Made by a program: the position numbers and the translations under genes | The notes under the pieces: model-generated | What the model saw: only the letters and a program-made list of their open reading frames with translations | Databases searched by the model: none | What the model was told of the DNA's origin: nothing | Source: Glebionis coronaria | Taxonomy: Eukaryota; Streptophyta; Magnoliopsida; Asterales; Asteraceae | Length of the DNA stretch: 64,000 nucleotides | NCBI GenBank assembly: GCA_025667525.1 | Contig: CM046876.1 | Coordinates: 23,957,224-24,021,223 of the forward strand | Reading direction: 5' to 3' | Shown here: positions 53,943 through 64,000 of the stretch, piece after piece | Numbering within the stretch: the first letter of the stretch is position 1 | How the letters are laid out: each line of letters opens with the position of its first letter

Positions 53943-54249
53943 ACGAAGGGCCAAATCACTGTATGTGTGTGTCAGTGCGTGCTTTGTTTGTGAGGGACGG
54001 AAAGTGCTGTGAGAGAGAAGACTTAGTATTTGTTTAATAAAATGTGAGGGGATCACTGGAAACGTGATTCCTCTCTATTATATTATATAAGGTAGAATTA
54101 TAAAAAAAATCTTTTGTAGTAGTATTATCAAATCATTACATGAATACTTTAAAGGTAAATAGGGGCTTCAACAAGGAGATGACCCCTAGAACCAATTAAT
54201 AACCTGCTTAATTAAAATGACACACCTCCCCTCAAAACAACCTTATTGA

Positions 54250-55111
54250 GGGTAAAGACTATAAAATATCTTCTTACTTATTTATTTGTGCCGACTTTAA
54301 ACACTTATTTTTTTATCTCGTGACTTTAACAATGAACTTTCAAATTTGTTCCGAATATACCAATATAAGCATAAAATGACTATATTATCCTTGTAAATGA
54401 CAAATATACCCTTGTCTTTTTTCTTACATTATTGACTGAAAAACCACTTCTTTACGTCTACTAAGTAATTGTTCATAGATTCAGCAAAGTTTGATTAAGT
54501 CAACCCTCTGAAAATGACCCATGTATCAATGTATACAAGCAATTTTGACAATATAAATTTAAGCTTTTGTTACATATGTTCTTAACGTACGATGACTAGT
54601 GTGTGACCTCCAAAATGTGACTGAATCACATGAATAGCACGATGCTAGTGCAGGTACCATGAAATTGGATGTATATCCACAAGAAATACGATGTGTGATA
54701 TTGTTTAAACATGGCTCATGTTTTGATTGAAAACCCAAAAATTTGTATTTTTATTTTGCCTATGGAAAAATAAACACAATCTTGTGGTTGTATACTCCTA
54801 CTAGATTTCATAACATCCACGAAAATATTCTTGTGATTCGACCAATTAATTCAATATGATTTAATTGTATACTCCTACTAGTCATAGGCTCAAAGGTATG
54901 AGTTTGTAGTCTTTAAATCTGGACAAGAGTAGGTGTCTGGCAATACATGTAATTATATTAAAGAAGATGAGGGTAATATAGTCATTTTATGCTTATATTG
55001 GTATAGTCGGAACAAATTTGAAACTTCGTTGTTAAAGTTACGAGATAAAAAAATAAGTGTTTAAAGTCGGCACAAATCAATAAGTAAGATGGTATTTTAT
55101 AATTTTTACCT
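54250..55111. mobile_element. Non-autonomous MULE derivative, 862 bp, with long terminal inverted repeats
   Basis: 54250-54420 and 54966-55111 are inverted copies (about 145-170 bp). Both contain CTTACTTATT, GCCGACTTTAAACACTTATT and CGGAACAAATTTGAAA-type blocks. The outer ends GGGTAAAGACTATAAAATA and ...TTTTTACCT match those of the MULE at 28600-46923. Flanks CCTTATTGA (54241-54249) and CCTTATTGG (55112-55120) form a 9-bp duplication with one mismatch. No coding sequence is present, so it would depend on transposase from a relative. Confidence 0.88.
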
Positions 55112-55314
55112 CCTTATTGGTCATGTTAATGACATAACAATGTCGTACACAACGACTAATTACATTCATTTTGTGCATGTATGAGTTATAAATAAATCAA
55201 ATTTAATTTACAAATGAACTTAAATCTTTAGTTTAACATTTTAGTTTAATACATGGTTTTGATAACGACAGTTCTTATGGTTGTGTTTAAGGGTATTAAT
55301 TTTATTATAATTCA

Positions 55315-55392
55315 ACTCAACCAATCAAAATCAAATATCAATTATTCATTCACTAAAACGAAATTCTCTCCACCTTTTTAGGATTATCATCC
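55315..55392 (-). repeat. Right arm of the 75-bp inverted repeat
   Basis: Reverse-complementary to 53868-53942 except for a 4-base insertion (GGTT) near its inner end. Confidence 0.85.
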
Positions 55393-56137
55393 AATCAAAA
55401 TTATTCATAAATTGTATTGTAATAAAATTTATTTGCTTAACGACAACCCTTAGGGCTGTCATTAGCATTTCCCATTATTAAATTACAAAATGTAAACGGT
55501 ATTTGCTAATTTTTTAAACTTATTAAAAGAATATGAAAATTTATAAATTTCACTTAAAACCATCTAATTGATTTAAAATTTAACCACTAAAGCTTATTTA
55601 TTACCTCTTTTTTTTTAATTTTTTTCTACAAATTTGTCATTTATAATTCTTTTTTTTCTCTATCAAATTTTACAATCAGTTTTTTAAAAACTTTTATGAA
55701 ATAAGAAATTTTTAAATTTGTTTAAAATAAAACATAAAAATAACAAATTTGCGTTTAAGTTAACAACCCTAAACCATCTTTTCTCTCTAACCCTAAACTA
55801 TCTTTTAGCCGCCGCCTCCGGCCACCGGCTACACGTCGGAGGTTCGGAGCGCTACCAATAAACTTAAACCCCCTTCAATTATCATGTTCAATTCCAAAAA
55901 CAAATCAAATTCATTTCCCAGATCTAGTTTTCTTTTCCACAATGGTGGATATTTCTACAAAGTGATTCACACATACATAGTCGTTTACATTTTCATACCT
56001 ATATCTATGGATCTATGTTACTGCCCCCCAATCAACCACGACAATGACAAGCATATTTTCTTGGGTTTGGGAGTTCGGTTTTGGAAGGTTGTGTTTGTTG
56101 ATTTCTTTTGTGGGTATTTCATCTATGGATCTATGCT

Positions 56138-56177
<40 letters not shown>

Positions 56178-57425
56178 AATCAGTCACGACAATGGCAAGC
56201 ATATTTTCTTCGGATGAGAAAGATTTAAGGTTTTCGGTGATGTTTTTGATTTTGTTTTAATTTGGATATGTAATAGTTTGGTTTGGTTAAGTTTTATTGA
56301 TGTAATTTTCTTTTAATGACATTTTAATGCGAATGCACTTTATAATAAAATATTAAAAAAATATTTCTTATTAAAGAAATCTATTTTTTAAAAAGATTCT
56401 CACTTGAAGTTTTGCTGTAAAAACAAAAAGATTTTGAATTAAATGTTGTGTTTCTTTTTTAAAATAAGCTTGATAACATAGTATAACCAACTACCAACTT
56501 AATTGGCTAGTATCGAACAAATCTTATTTTGTGGATAACCTTGAATCATCTTTATGATTGTTTTATTAAACATCCATCGTTTGGTTCCCCTAGTCACATA
56601 ATTATATAGGTTCACTTGCTAATTAAATATCGAAAATTAAACGATTAAAAAGTGAAATAGACTTTTATATATCAACTAGAGGCACTTTTTAACCAAATGG
56701 GTAGAATCAAATTATGCATGTAGCTCTCATCTCTTCGTGGCATTTGAATTTAAAAACATTAGACGTTTAAAAGTATTATTCACGTAGTACTTTTTGATTA
56801 AAAAATAAAAAAAAAAGTTAACGTCAACAGATAGCAATTTAGTATTTTATGCATGTAGCTCTCGTCTCTTCGTGGCATTATAATTTTTAAATGATTTTTT
56901 AAAATAATTTTTAAAATGGTGAACGAATATTCGGTGGTGGTTTTTTCGGCACCTAGCACATTATCAAGATCAATTATCTATGGACACTTTAGAAATCATA
57001 ATAATGAATATCAATTAAGTAAAAAATATTTGGAATTCTTTTATTACTCCTATATTTGGATTTTTGTACATTTCTACTCGCATTTTACATCGTATATGAT
57101 ATATCGTGCGAGTACAACTGAAAAATGAACTAAATATAAATATAAAATTCAAGCTATACAAAAAGTTCGAACTATCAAAACTCGAGGAGCAGTATACACG
57201 TATTATCCAACTACAAAAAATGTGTATTTAGTACCTTCCGTATTTCGAAAGACTAGTTGTTGTAATAGGAATTGGGGTAATCATATAATTTACATAGTCG
57301 TAAAAAGAAAGTGATAACACAAAATGTGTTGTTAGCTTTTTTTTTTGGATTACAAAGCTAATTTTATAAAAAAAAAGCTTTTTCTGAGATTGTATGTTTC
57401 TCTAATACCGCCAGAAATTAGTATT
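55393..57425. other. AT-rich stretch without recognised genes
   Basis: It holds a GC-rich patch at 55806-55855 (GCCGCCGCCTCCGGCCACCG), the duplicated block with the poly-C tract (56002-56212), and a 40-bp direct repeat (56713 and 56849, TATGCATGTAGCTCTC). Frames at 55884-56228 and 56916-57128 lack domains. Confidence 0.4.
56002..56212. repeat. Local duplication with a C6 run expanded to C34
   Basis: ATCTATGGATCTATGTTACT, C6, then CACGACAATGACAAGCATAT (56002-56068) recurs at 56120-56212. In the second copy the C run is 34 long (56142-56175). Confidence 0.9.
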
Positions 57426-57434
57426 GCAAAATAT

Positions 57435-57796
57435 CATGGTTATAAATAGCGTGAGGCGTAGCGTGGCGGCATGTCCAAGCTACATGTTTTAGCGGTTAAA
57501 GCGAAGCTTTAGCGTTTCTAAAGCGTGGCTTATAACGACACAACATATAAAAATATTTATTTGTTTTTATCATATTTCAATATTATATTTACGTTAAGTT
57601 CATAATAAGTGTTGTACACAATAATTAAAACTATAAAACTCTCCTTACATGCAACAATATTCATTTTTTGGAGTTGAATTCAAAAAATTACCGCACCTTA
57701 AGTCATAGCACGCCTTAACTTATTGCGTTGCGTGGAAGCCACGCCTCAAGCTTTAACACACCTTAAGGCGGGTTATAACAAGCTATTTAGAAGTAT
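57435..57796 (+). mobile_element. MITE copy 1, 362 bp, possible 9-bp target duplication
   Basis: Matches 59838-60188 in inverted orientation over its length. Ends CATGGTTATAAATAGCG and GCTATTTAGAAGTAT form weak terminal inverted repeats. GCAAAATAT occurs on both sides (57426-57434 and 57797-57805). This would fit a Mutator-type MITE. Confidence 0.7.
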
Positions 57797-58049
57797 GCAA
57801 AATATACAAATAGGCAGAAAAGATGCCCTAGAAACAAATAAAGGTATTAACGGGGTCCATGAATTGTAAACACAATTATTTGATTAGCAAGACAAAACCT
57901 TATAGCCACTTTGCTTAAAGGTAATTGGTGCTGATTATACTATAACAAAAAGTGTAATCAAGTTGGATTAGATTAATAGTTTTTCTATACAAAAGAACTG
58001 AAAAGAAACTTATCCGTTCAATCATGAGTGAACTAGTGACTAGAAAAAA

Positions 58050-58514
58050 CCAAGGTTGTCAAAATCTCGATATTCATCTTAAAATCTTACGATTTTACGA
58101 TGTTTCAAAGCAAAAATGATCCAGATCTTACTTACAGTCTTTCCATGCTTAAGATCTTATAAGATCCCGATCTTGCTCATATGATCCTAAAATCTATTAC
58201 GATCCGATCTTACTTTTTCTCGAACGACAAACAAAAAATTACAAATTTATGCGTTCCATTTTGTATATTCTAAAAAACAACGTGTAAATCTTCTTATACA
58301 TTTCATAATCATAATTTAGGACCACATTTCAATGAAATATTCGTATAATTTTGTTTTTACGATGTATATTAATTTGTAAAGTTGTAAAATATTGCAAAGA
58401 TTATTAAGAAAATTACATTATAGTAGGATCTTACGATCCCGATCATACTTTACGATCTCGATTTTGCAAAGACGAAAACGATCCTAGGTAAGATCCCGAT
58501 CTTAAAAACCTTGG
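58050..58514. mobile_element. MITE, 465 bp, ends CCAAGGTT...AACCTTGG
   Basis: Terminal inverted repeats CCAAGGTTGTCAAAATC and its imperfect complement at 58498-58514 surround a region rich in GATCTTA / TAAGATC motifs. Flanking A-runs prevent a firm call of the target duplication. Confidence 0.6.
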
Positions 58515-58599
58515 AAAAAACACTTATGCAAATAGTTATACTGTTTAACTCGTTAAGTATTTGGTGCTGTTATTGTTTGTGATTTTAGTGTCATTACTT

Positions 58600-59390
58600 A
58601 TTTTAGTTAATCAGAATCTACTAGAGATAAATGAAATTTTATATTTATTCGGACATAGGTTTAAGAAATATGGAGTGCATACACGTTGAGCTAATATGTT
58701 TCGCCCACGACAAAGATATGGAGTCAAGAGGGCTAGGCCTTGTTGCCAGGTCAAGGGTCAGAGCCTTTTGCTGGGGTCTCGCTGCCAGGTTAGCGGGCGG
58801 GATCGAGGGGGGAACGCCCCACTCGAGGTTTCGGGCAGCGCCTCAAAACCTAAACGATTTTTATGAACCAGTATTAAGGAATTACCTTATCTTTCGCTAA
58901 AACTCAAGCAACATGTCTGTTGGTGAAAGGTCGTAACTGTTCATTTATAGCCACTTTTAACTGTTGTAACTGTCATTTTTGTCTATTTATTAACAGTCAT
59001 ATTGGTCTCACAGAACATAATGAAAATCACAATTCCTCTATGTTCTTACTTTAATCTCTTGTGCCTAAAATTAATGTGTTTCTGTTTGAATTATCCTGAT
59101 AAAGATTTTGTGTAACCCACACACCGATAAGGTCGAAATACTTTATATTGAAAGTGAACTCAACACGGTTCAAGTCATCCAGGAATCATCACACACACTA
59201 ACCCTATTTTCTTACAGTTATTAAGTTCGTTTTATGATTTTTGGTGGGCTTAGACAATAACGATAAAAAGGCTCTTTTATATTTTTTAATTAAAAACTTT
59301 TTTCTATATAAACTTGAATTATACGACTTATATATATATTTTGGAACGGCAAAAATATATAAAAAGAACTAGCAAAAGCTAGAAAAACAT
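58600..59390. other. No gene recognised; contains a GC-rich patch
   Basis: 58720-58850 is clearly GC-richer than its surroundings. The 89-codon frame over it (58631-58900) has no recognised domain. The remainder is AT-rich and featureless to me. Confidence 0.35.
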
Positions 59391-59399
59391 TACATATGA

Positions 59400-59780
59400 G
59401 TTACAAAAACAATAGTATTTCTTATCCAATCAACCTAATTATTCTTAAACTTCGAATTTTTAGAGAAAATCCACAAGTATGATTGAGAAACAATAAAATT
59501 CCAAAACACTGCCTTAACTGCCTTAATCGAAGGTGTATTAGAGAAGATCATGCGACTTTAAAGTTCCATATAGATCACATAAGAGTCCCTCCCACACCTT
59601 AAATATAATCCTTTACCTTGTTCGGAAGCTGCAAAGTACCAATCCGATCAAGCCATTCGAAAGTATTAACACAAATGGGAATGTCTAGATCCCACCACCT
59701 GGTCAACTTAGCCGACAAAACCAACACCATATCACAAGATAAAAATATGTGGTTGATCATTTCGATGTCCATCTTACAAA
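59400..59780 (-). pseudogene. LINE reverse-transcriptase C-terminal remnant (zf-RVT region)
   Basis: The minus strand reads E-M-I-N-H-I-F-L-S-C, then K-L-T-R-W-W-D-L-D-I-P and L-P-N-K-V-K. Further on come S-I-W-N-F and C-F-G-I-L with stops between. This order (D-H-L-F-L-x-C, W-W-x-x-x-I-P, x-I-W-N-x-R-N) is that of the zinc-finger tail of plant L1-type LINE proteins. It is 5'-truncated as LINE copies often are, and its RT domain is absent. Confidence 0.6.
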
Positions 59781-59837
59781 TACGACTTATATATGTTTAA
59801 CATATGTTAGTGGTTATTCCAATTACAGGGTTAAGAT

Positions 59838-60188
59838 CATAGTTCTAAATAGCTCGCTATAGCCCGCCTTAAGGCGCGCTAAAGTTTGAAGCGTGCTCTC
59901 CACGCTACGCAATAAGTTAAGGCGCGCTACGATATGAGGTACTGTAATTTTTTGAATTCTACTCCAAAAAAATAAATAGTGTTACATGTAAGGAGGGTTT
60001 TATAGCTTTAATTATCATGTACAACACTTATTATGAACTTAATATAAAGATAATATTGAAATATGATAAAACAAATATGTATTTTTATATGTTGTGCCGC
60101 CATAAGCAACACCTTAGAAACGCTAAAGTTTCGCTTTAGCCGCTAAAGCGTGTAGCTTCGACATGGCGCTAGCTACGTACAAAAGTAT
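59838..60188 (-). mobile_element. MITE copy 2, 351 bp, inverted relative of 57435-57796
   Basis: Shares CTAAATAGCTCGCTATAGCC-like ends, a block around GTAAGGAGGGTTTTATAGCT, and GCCGCTAAAGCG blocks with copy 1. The flanks share only GGTTA, so the target duplication is unclear. Confidence 0.65.
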
Positions 60189-61056
60189 GGTTACCGGATA
60201 TAACTTCGAATCGTGTTATCACTTTCCATAGTAAACTTCGACCTTAATGTCCAGGTATCGCGAATACCTACGTGGGATAAGACCAAATGTTTGTTAGTGA
60301 TTTAGGCACATAAATCTTTAACCCTTTTACGTTCAAGTGTTTATGATATTGTCCATCTTTCTCATGCACTTGTGGTCTCTATATATAACAGAGAATACTC
60401 AAACCCTAATCAATAAAAGTTATGTGTGATTAACGCCTCATTAATTATCCATCACAATATCAGAGATTAGTGGTTACACGACCCATTAAATGCGACCGTT
60501 GAATGCAGTTATAATTGTCACTTAAATAGGTCAAATCCGTTACAAGTTGATAGGTTCAGATCCAACTTTGTCTATTCTTCAGTCCCACTCAAGCATCACC
60601 TAACCCCTGAAAGGTATTCCTTCTGAAACTTTTAGCGCTGTAAAAGACCCACAAGTTAATAAACCACTGAGAATGAATTCTCATAGGTGTTACTCCCTGA
60701 TGGTATCCTTCACCTTAGTCTAAGGTTGAAGCCATTTGTCCCTTGTGAATTCCTTCAATCTAGAGTTACACCCCTCAGGAGTTAACTTATTGTAGTTCAT
60801 CAGAGCCGAACAATACTTAACCACTATCAAAGTCAAGGTGTTAAGGGACCTATGGGTTTACACTTTGTACCTCCTGACTCATTATCTAGTATAAACTACT
60901 GAACCCACAATTAAACTATATTTCCGACAACATATTAGATATTTATATATAAAACTAGAAAAAACAAAACCCATTTCACGTGTAAACCCTATACGATGAC
61001 ACCACTTACACACCCTTCAGCCGCCGCTTGTTATTATAAGTCTGAGGATCAAGGAC
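60189..61056. other. No gene recognised
   Basis: Moderately complex sequence that could be an old LTR fragment. It has no frame over 60 codons and no motif that I can name. Confidence 0.35.
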
Positions 61057-61065
61057 ATTCTTGCC

Positions 61066-61597
61066 AATGTTTTAAAAACCAGGTTGACTCGACCAGTTGA
61101 ACCGTGAACCGGCTCGGAGACCTGGCCGGATGTGGCCGGGTTTTTACTTGTTTGAGAACCGGATTGAACCGCCGGTTTTTCGTTGAACCGGGTTGACCCG
61201 GGTTGATTAACCCGGTCGGGTCATGATTTTTTATAAAAAAATATTTCAAAACTTTTTTTCTATAAATATTTTTATATTATAAAGATATATATTGAAGTAA
61301 TGATTATTAGTGTTAGTTAAAATAAAGTTAAACTAACTTAAAATGTTCACGAATATGGTTTAATTATAATCTATTACAAATTGTAAGCATAAATTTATTA
61401 TTTTTGCAAATTTTTACAATAATGTTTTAAATATAAAATTCAAACTAAGGTTAGTAAGTAAAAAATAAATACTACACATTAAAAATATAAAAAAATATAC
61501 ATATATAAAAAACCGGGTTGACCCGGCTGTTGAACCGGTTAAACCGTAAACCGGTCAATAGACCGGGTTAAATGAAAAACCGGGTTTTAAAACATTA
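61066..61597. mobile_element. MITE with CCGG-rich ends, 532 bp, 9-bp target duplication
   Basis: AATGTTTTAAAAACCAGGTT at the left is repeated in inverse at the right (GGGTTTTAAAACATT). Both ends are dense in AACCGG and CCCGG motifs. Flanks ATTCTTGCC (61057-61065) and ATTCTTGCT (61598-61606) agree at 8 of 9 bases, which fits a Mutator-type MITE. Confidence 0.8.
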
Positions 61598-61681
61598 ATT
61601 CTTGCTACATTAGTTTTTTTCTTTTTACGAATATTTTATGATTAACTTATTGCAATGAGTAGATCGAGAACACCACTCAAA

Positions 61682-61984
61682 CAGTGGCGGAGCTTGAACG
61701 TTTTTCGTGGGAGGGCCGGAGTAATTTAAAATTCATAATACATAAATTTTACCGGAAAAGTTTTAAAACCTTAACGTACTTAACTAATATTTGGAGGTTT
61801 TGGTATTAAGTTTGTTATAGTTCACCATTTAGGCAGGCCAATTATTAAATGGGCTTTAAGTTATGGGAGGGCCATAAGTGAAAATTTGTCTTTTTAAAGC
61901 ATAAAATGAAAAAAATTATACACTAATGGGCCTAGATCAAGGGGGGCCAGCACCCTCCCTTGTCCTGCTGTAGCTCCGCCGTTG
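61682..61984. mobile_element. hAT-type MITE, 303 bp, perfect 8-bp target duplication
   Basis: Ends CAGTGGCGGAGCTTGA and ...GTAGCTCCGCCGTTG form terminal inverted repeats. CACTCAAA flanks both sides exactly (61674-61681 and 61985-61992). The CAGTGGCGGAGC end is a familiar plant hAT MITE type. Confidence 0.88.
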
Positions 61985-62475
61985 CACTCAAATACGTCTT
62001 TTATACATATTAAATCATTCACGCGACTCATTTTTGGGCTTACACAATCTTTCGATAACTTGGTCTGAAAGTTGACCGAATTCTTCATTTTATGCCTCGA
62101 AGACGCGTCCATTTCGGGCAACGTAACACCAACGGGTCATATTGGCAGTGGACGCAACATAGGGCTAAATAGAAAAATGGCCTAGTTGTGAATACTTGCA
62201 CCATGAAATTTCTTAAAAAAACTAATTCTGAAATTGTTTTATATAACTTATGCGACTTATATTATATCTATATTACTTTATAAAGTATTTACATCCTTTC
62301 TATATTTAGTAGTTTTAAAAATTTAGCTTTAAATATTTCTTTATTAGGAAATCAATATACAACCAATTTAGTCAATATTCATTATATACATTCTTCAATT
62401 TTTTTAAGATTTAATGTATACGTTTTCTAATAATTAGCATTGATGATTTAGTAAAGCCCTTTCAATAAAATATAA

Positions 62476-62712
62476 GAGCAACCACAATGCAAATAACTTT
62501 TTTCATGACTTTTTACATTTATTAATTCATTTACATTAAATGTTTTAAATGCATAAGCCATTTATCATTAACTAGTTTTTGCAAAAACTTGGTATCCCCA
62601 AGTCTTTTATAAAAAGCTATTCAAAAACCTCTTGTTACAATGCAAAAAAACTTTCCTAATAGCTTTACAAAATTGTAAAAAGGTTTTCATAATTTTTGCA
62701 TTGTAGATGCCT
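62476..62712. mobile_element. MITE, 237 bp, possible TAA duplication
   Basis: GAGCAACCACAATGCAAA at the left pairs with TTTGCATTGTAGATGCCT at the right. TAA lies on both sides (62473-62475, 62713-62715), which would fit PIF/Harbinger. The interior is AT-rich. Confidence 0.6.
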
Positions 62713-62715
62713 TAA

Positions 62716-63380
62716 GTAACAACAACCATTTAAATGCATTCATGAGTAATCAACATTGTATAACGACTTACACAAGAAATAAAAACACCTCCCTCATACA
62801 CAAAAGAAATAAAACGGCTGTCATAAATATCTTTTTAATTTTTGTCTTTAATTCCTCCTCTAACATTATTATAGATATAAATAACCCCAAACACACGAAA
62901 AATCATCCTCTCACATTACCTGCAAATAAAAAATGACCTTTCACCATATATGTCACAAACTGCCTCCGCCCCAAATCTTACGGTGCTTTTTACAAAAATT
63001 CTTTATATGTTTGTTAGAGTTAAGCGAATAACATTTGCTCGTCACAAAATATATTCACATGTTATCTGCTGCCGCATTACGCGAGTATCCTGTTAGTTGA
63101 TTAACATGGGTGCATCTTAGTTAAAGACTCGTCTTCACATAACATAAACAAGAAACAATTTTTAGTTTTTATCACAGGCGGAGACAAAGTAATATGTGAC
63201 TCTTCTAACGAAAAAATTATAGTGAAACCTTTTAAAAATTTGAGGATAAGGTATGTCGAAAATAATGTAAGTCTAAGAGTCAATCTTTGTTTCCCCGTAC
63301 ATCTTCCATGCAGTTTCTACATCACACGTTGGATCTCAATTATTTGAGATATTCATCTTTTATACAACCCTTCAACTCCT
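62716..63380. other. No gene recognised
   Basis: Frames at 62742-62936 and 63101-63283 show no domain. At 63064-63094 GCTGCCGCATTACGCGAGTA precedes CCTGTTAGT, resembling 28520-28555 and perhaps a decayed Helitron end. Confidence 0.3.
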
Positions 63381-63390
63381 CCAAAAGCCA

Positions 63391-63491
63391 TATAAAAGTA
63401 ACAACCTAATTCATTGTTTCCTATCACTTTCATCAATTTATACACACACCATATTCACACACATGTATGCATTTCTACACCTATATATAAA
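63391..63491 (+). promoter_or_regulatory. Promoter region of the terminal small gene (two TATA boxes)
   Basis: TATAAAAG at 63391-63398 and TATATAAA at 63484-63491 both resemble TATA boxes. The second fits better. A start about 30 bp downstream (near 63520) gives a CA- and A-rich leader of about 50 nt with no ATG before 63573. A start from the first box would include ATGs near 63463. Confidence 0.5.
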
Positions 63492-63572
63492 CACATCTTG
63501 CATGCATATACAACACACAAAAACACACACACACACAAATAATAAACTACTTACCAAAACAAGAAAGAAGAA

Positions 63573-63731
63573 ATGATTCAAAAAGTTGGAATTTGTATGG
63601 AAGTAATGAAGATGGGATATGAGTTTGTGATGGGAATATTTAAAGAAATGAAGTTAGCAATTGATCATCAAAACAACTTACAAAGCTCTTCTTTCACACC
63701 TCAAACACCCTACATTGGTCTTCTAAATTGA
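63573..63731 (+). CDS. Small protein of 52 residues, function unknown
   Basis: The frame ATG 63573 to TGA 63729-63731 encodes a short Met-rich protein. Residues 1-30 (MIQKVGICMEVMKMGYEFVM, then G-I-F-K-E-M-K-L-A-I) look like an amphipathic or weakly hydrophobic helix with alternating Lys/Glu. The tail S-S-S-F-T-P-Q-T-P-Y-I-G-L-L-N is polar and Ser/Pro-rich and could be a motif or phosphorylation site. There are no stops or frameshifts, and the context AAGAAATGA is favourable in plants. A TATA box sits at the right distance and no transposon borders are evident nearby. It is below the usual annotation length cut-off. I do not recognise the family. It might also be the first exon of a longer gene running out of the window, or chance. 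Confidence 0.5.
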   Translation: MIQKVGICMEVMKMGYEFVMGIFKEMKLAIDHQNNLQSSSFTPQTPYIGLLN

Positions 63732-64000
63732 TATGAAAACCACAACAATACTTAATCTTGTCGGAACGAGGTACGAGAAGGTGAGATGTAGACAGTCATA
63801 CAACTTTCTAAGTTGATAGAGTTAGTTGTTATTGGTTTAAATCTTTTGTTTTTATAGATTTTGTTTATATTTTTAATGTTTAGTTTTGAGTTATGTTTGA
63901 TAAGTCAAAGTTCACATCTTATACGATATTGTAATGTTGACATAGTTTCATTTGAGACACGAGATTACTATATGAAGTTTAAGGTTAGATTTTGTTATTT
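63732..64000. other. 3' flank of the small gene
   Basis: T-rich sequence with TTTTATAG and TTTGTTTATATTTTTAATG blocks, suitable for a 3' untranslated region and polyadenylation. No further ORF was recognised before the window ends. Confidence 0.3.

Larger units (their letters stand above)
47117..54096 (-). mobile_element. Second non-autonomous Helitron, about 7 kb, carrying NIK kinase exons
   Basis: The minus-strand 3' end is CTAG (47117-47120) followed by T, preceded seven bases earlier by a 13-bp hairpin (47128-47140 with 47145-47157, one G-T pair, loop of four). A plausible 5' end is TCTACCTTATATAATATAAT, starting at 54096 on the minus strand and resembling the TCTACTA-type starts of plant Helitrons. 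The base before it is T rather than the expected A, so this end is less certain. No Rep/helicase is present. Cargo includes a NIK-type receptor kinase fragment, unknown exons, tandem units and a MITE. Confidence 0.7.

Noticed and set aside
58631..58900. 89-codon plus ORF as a gene
   Set aside because: No start context, promoter or domain; it simply spans the GC-rich patch.

Overview
The window reads as intergenic heterochromatin from a flowering plant. It is AT-rich, has no tRNA or rRNA gene that I can see, and is almost entirely transposable elements nested inside one another. The style of the LTRs, the Sirevirus-like copia protein and the MULE transposase suggest a eudicot, most likely Asteraceae (inference, moderate confidence). 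The only open reading frame that looks like an ordinary intact gene is a 52-codon ORF at the far right (63573-63731), with its own TATA box.

Left nest (1-28.6 kb). The oldest layer is a minus-strand Athila/Tat-like Ty3-gypsy derivative with a tRNA-Asp-type primer site, gag and protease but no reverse transcriptase. It lies in pieces at 3223-4655, 19375-24933 and possibly 28281 onward. Three elements interrupt or flank it. The first is an LTR ending at 3222. The second is a large non-autonomous LTR retrotransposon (4656-19374, minus strand) with 2.6-kb LTRs, a tRNA-iMet primer site and no recognisable pol. The third is a 3.34-kb solo LTR with a TACAA target duplication (24934-28275). A Helitron (13339 to about 17895) sits inside the TA microsatellite of the 5' LTR of the non-autonomous element. 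It carries a fragment of a SET-domain histone methyltransferase.

Middle nest (28600-46923). A Mutator-like element (MULE) has terminal inverted repeats and a near-perfect 9-bp target duplication. It encodes a minus-strand MuDR-type transposase and a decayed plus-strand GRF zinc-finger gene. A 12-kb Sirevirus-like Ty1-copia element (33318-45464) landed in the transposase reading frame with the 5-bp duplication GGGTC. Its gag-pol is broken by several stops and frameshifts and has lost a catalytic RT aspartate.

Right part (47.1-64 kb). A second Helitron (47117-54096) has captured the 3' exons of a NIK-type LRR receptor kinase and holds a Harbinger-like MITE and diverged tandem units. After it come a short non-autonomous relative of the MULE (54250-55111), an inverted pair of MITEs, other MITEs with clear target duplications, a LINE fragment and finally the small gene.

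No coordinated new system (operon, defence locus or pathway) was found. The points most worth a second look are arrays of the motif ATTCCGAA, in sense orientation, in the 5' regions of two unrelated retrotransposons; the two gene-capturing Helitrons; the MULE/MITE pair; and the small terminal gene. All similarity statements come from reading translations by eye, with no database search.
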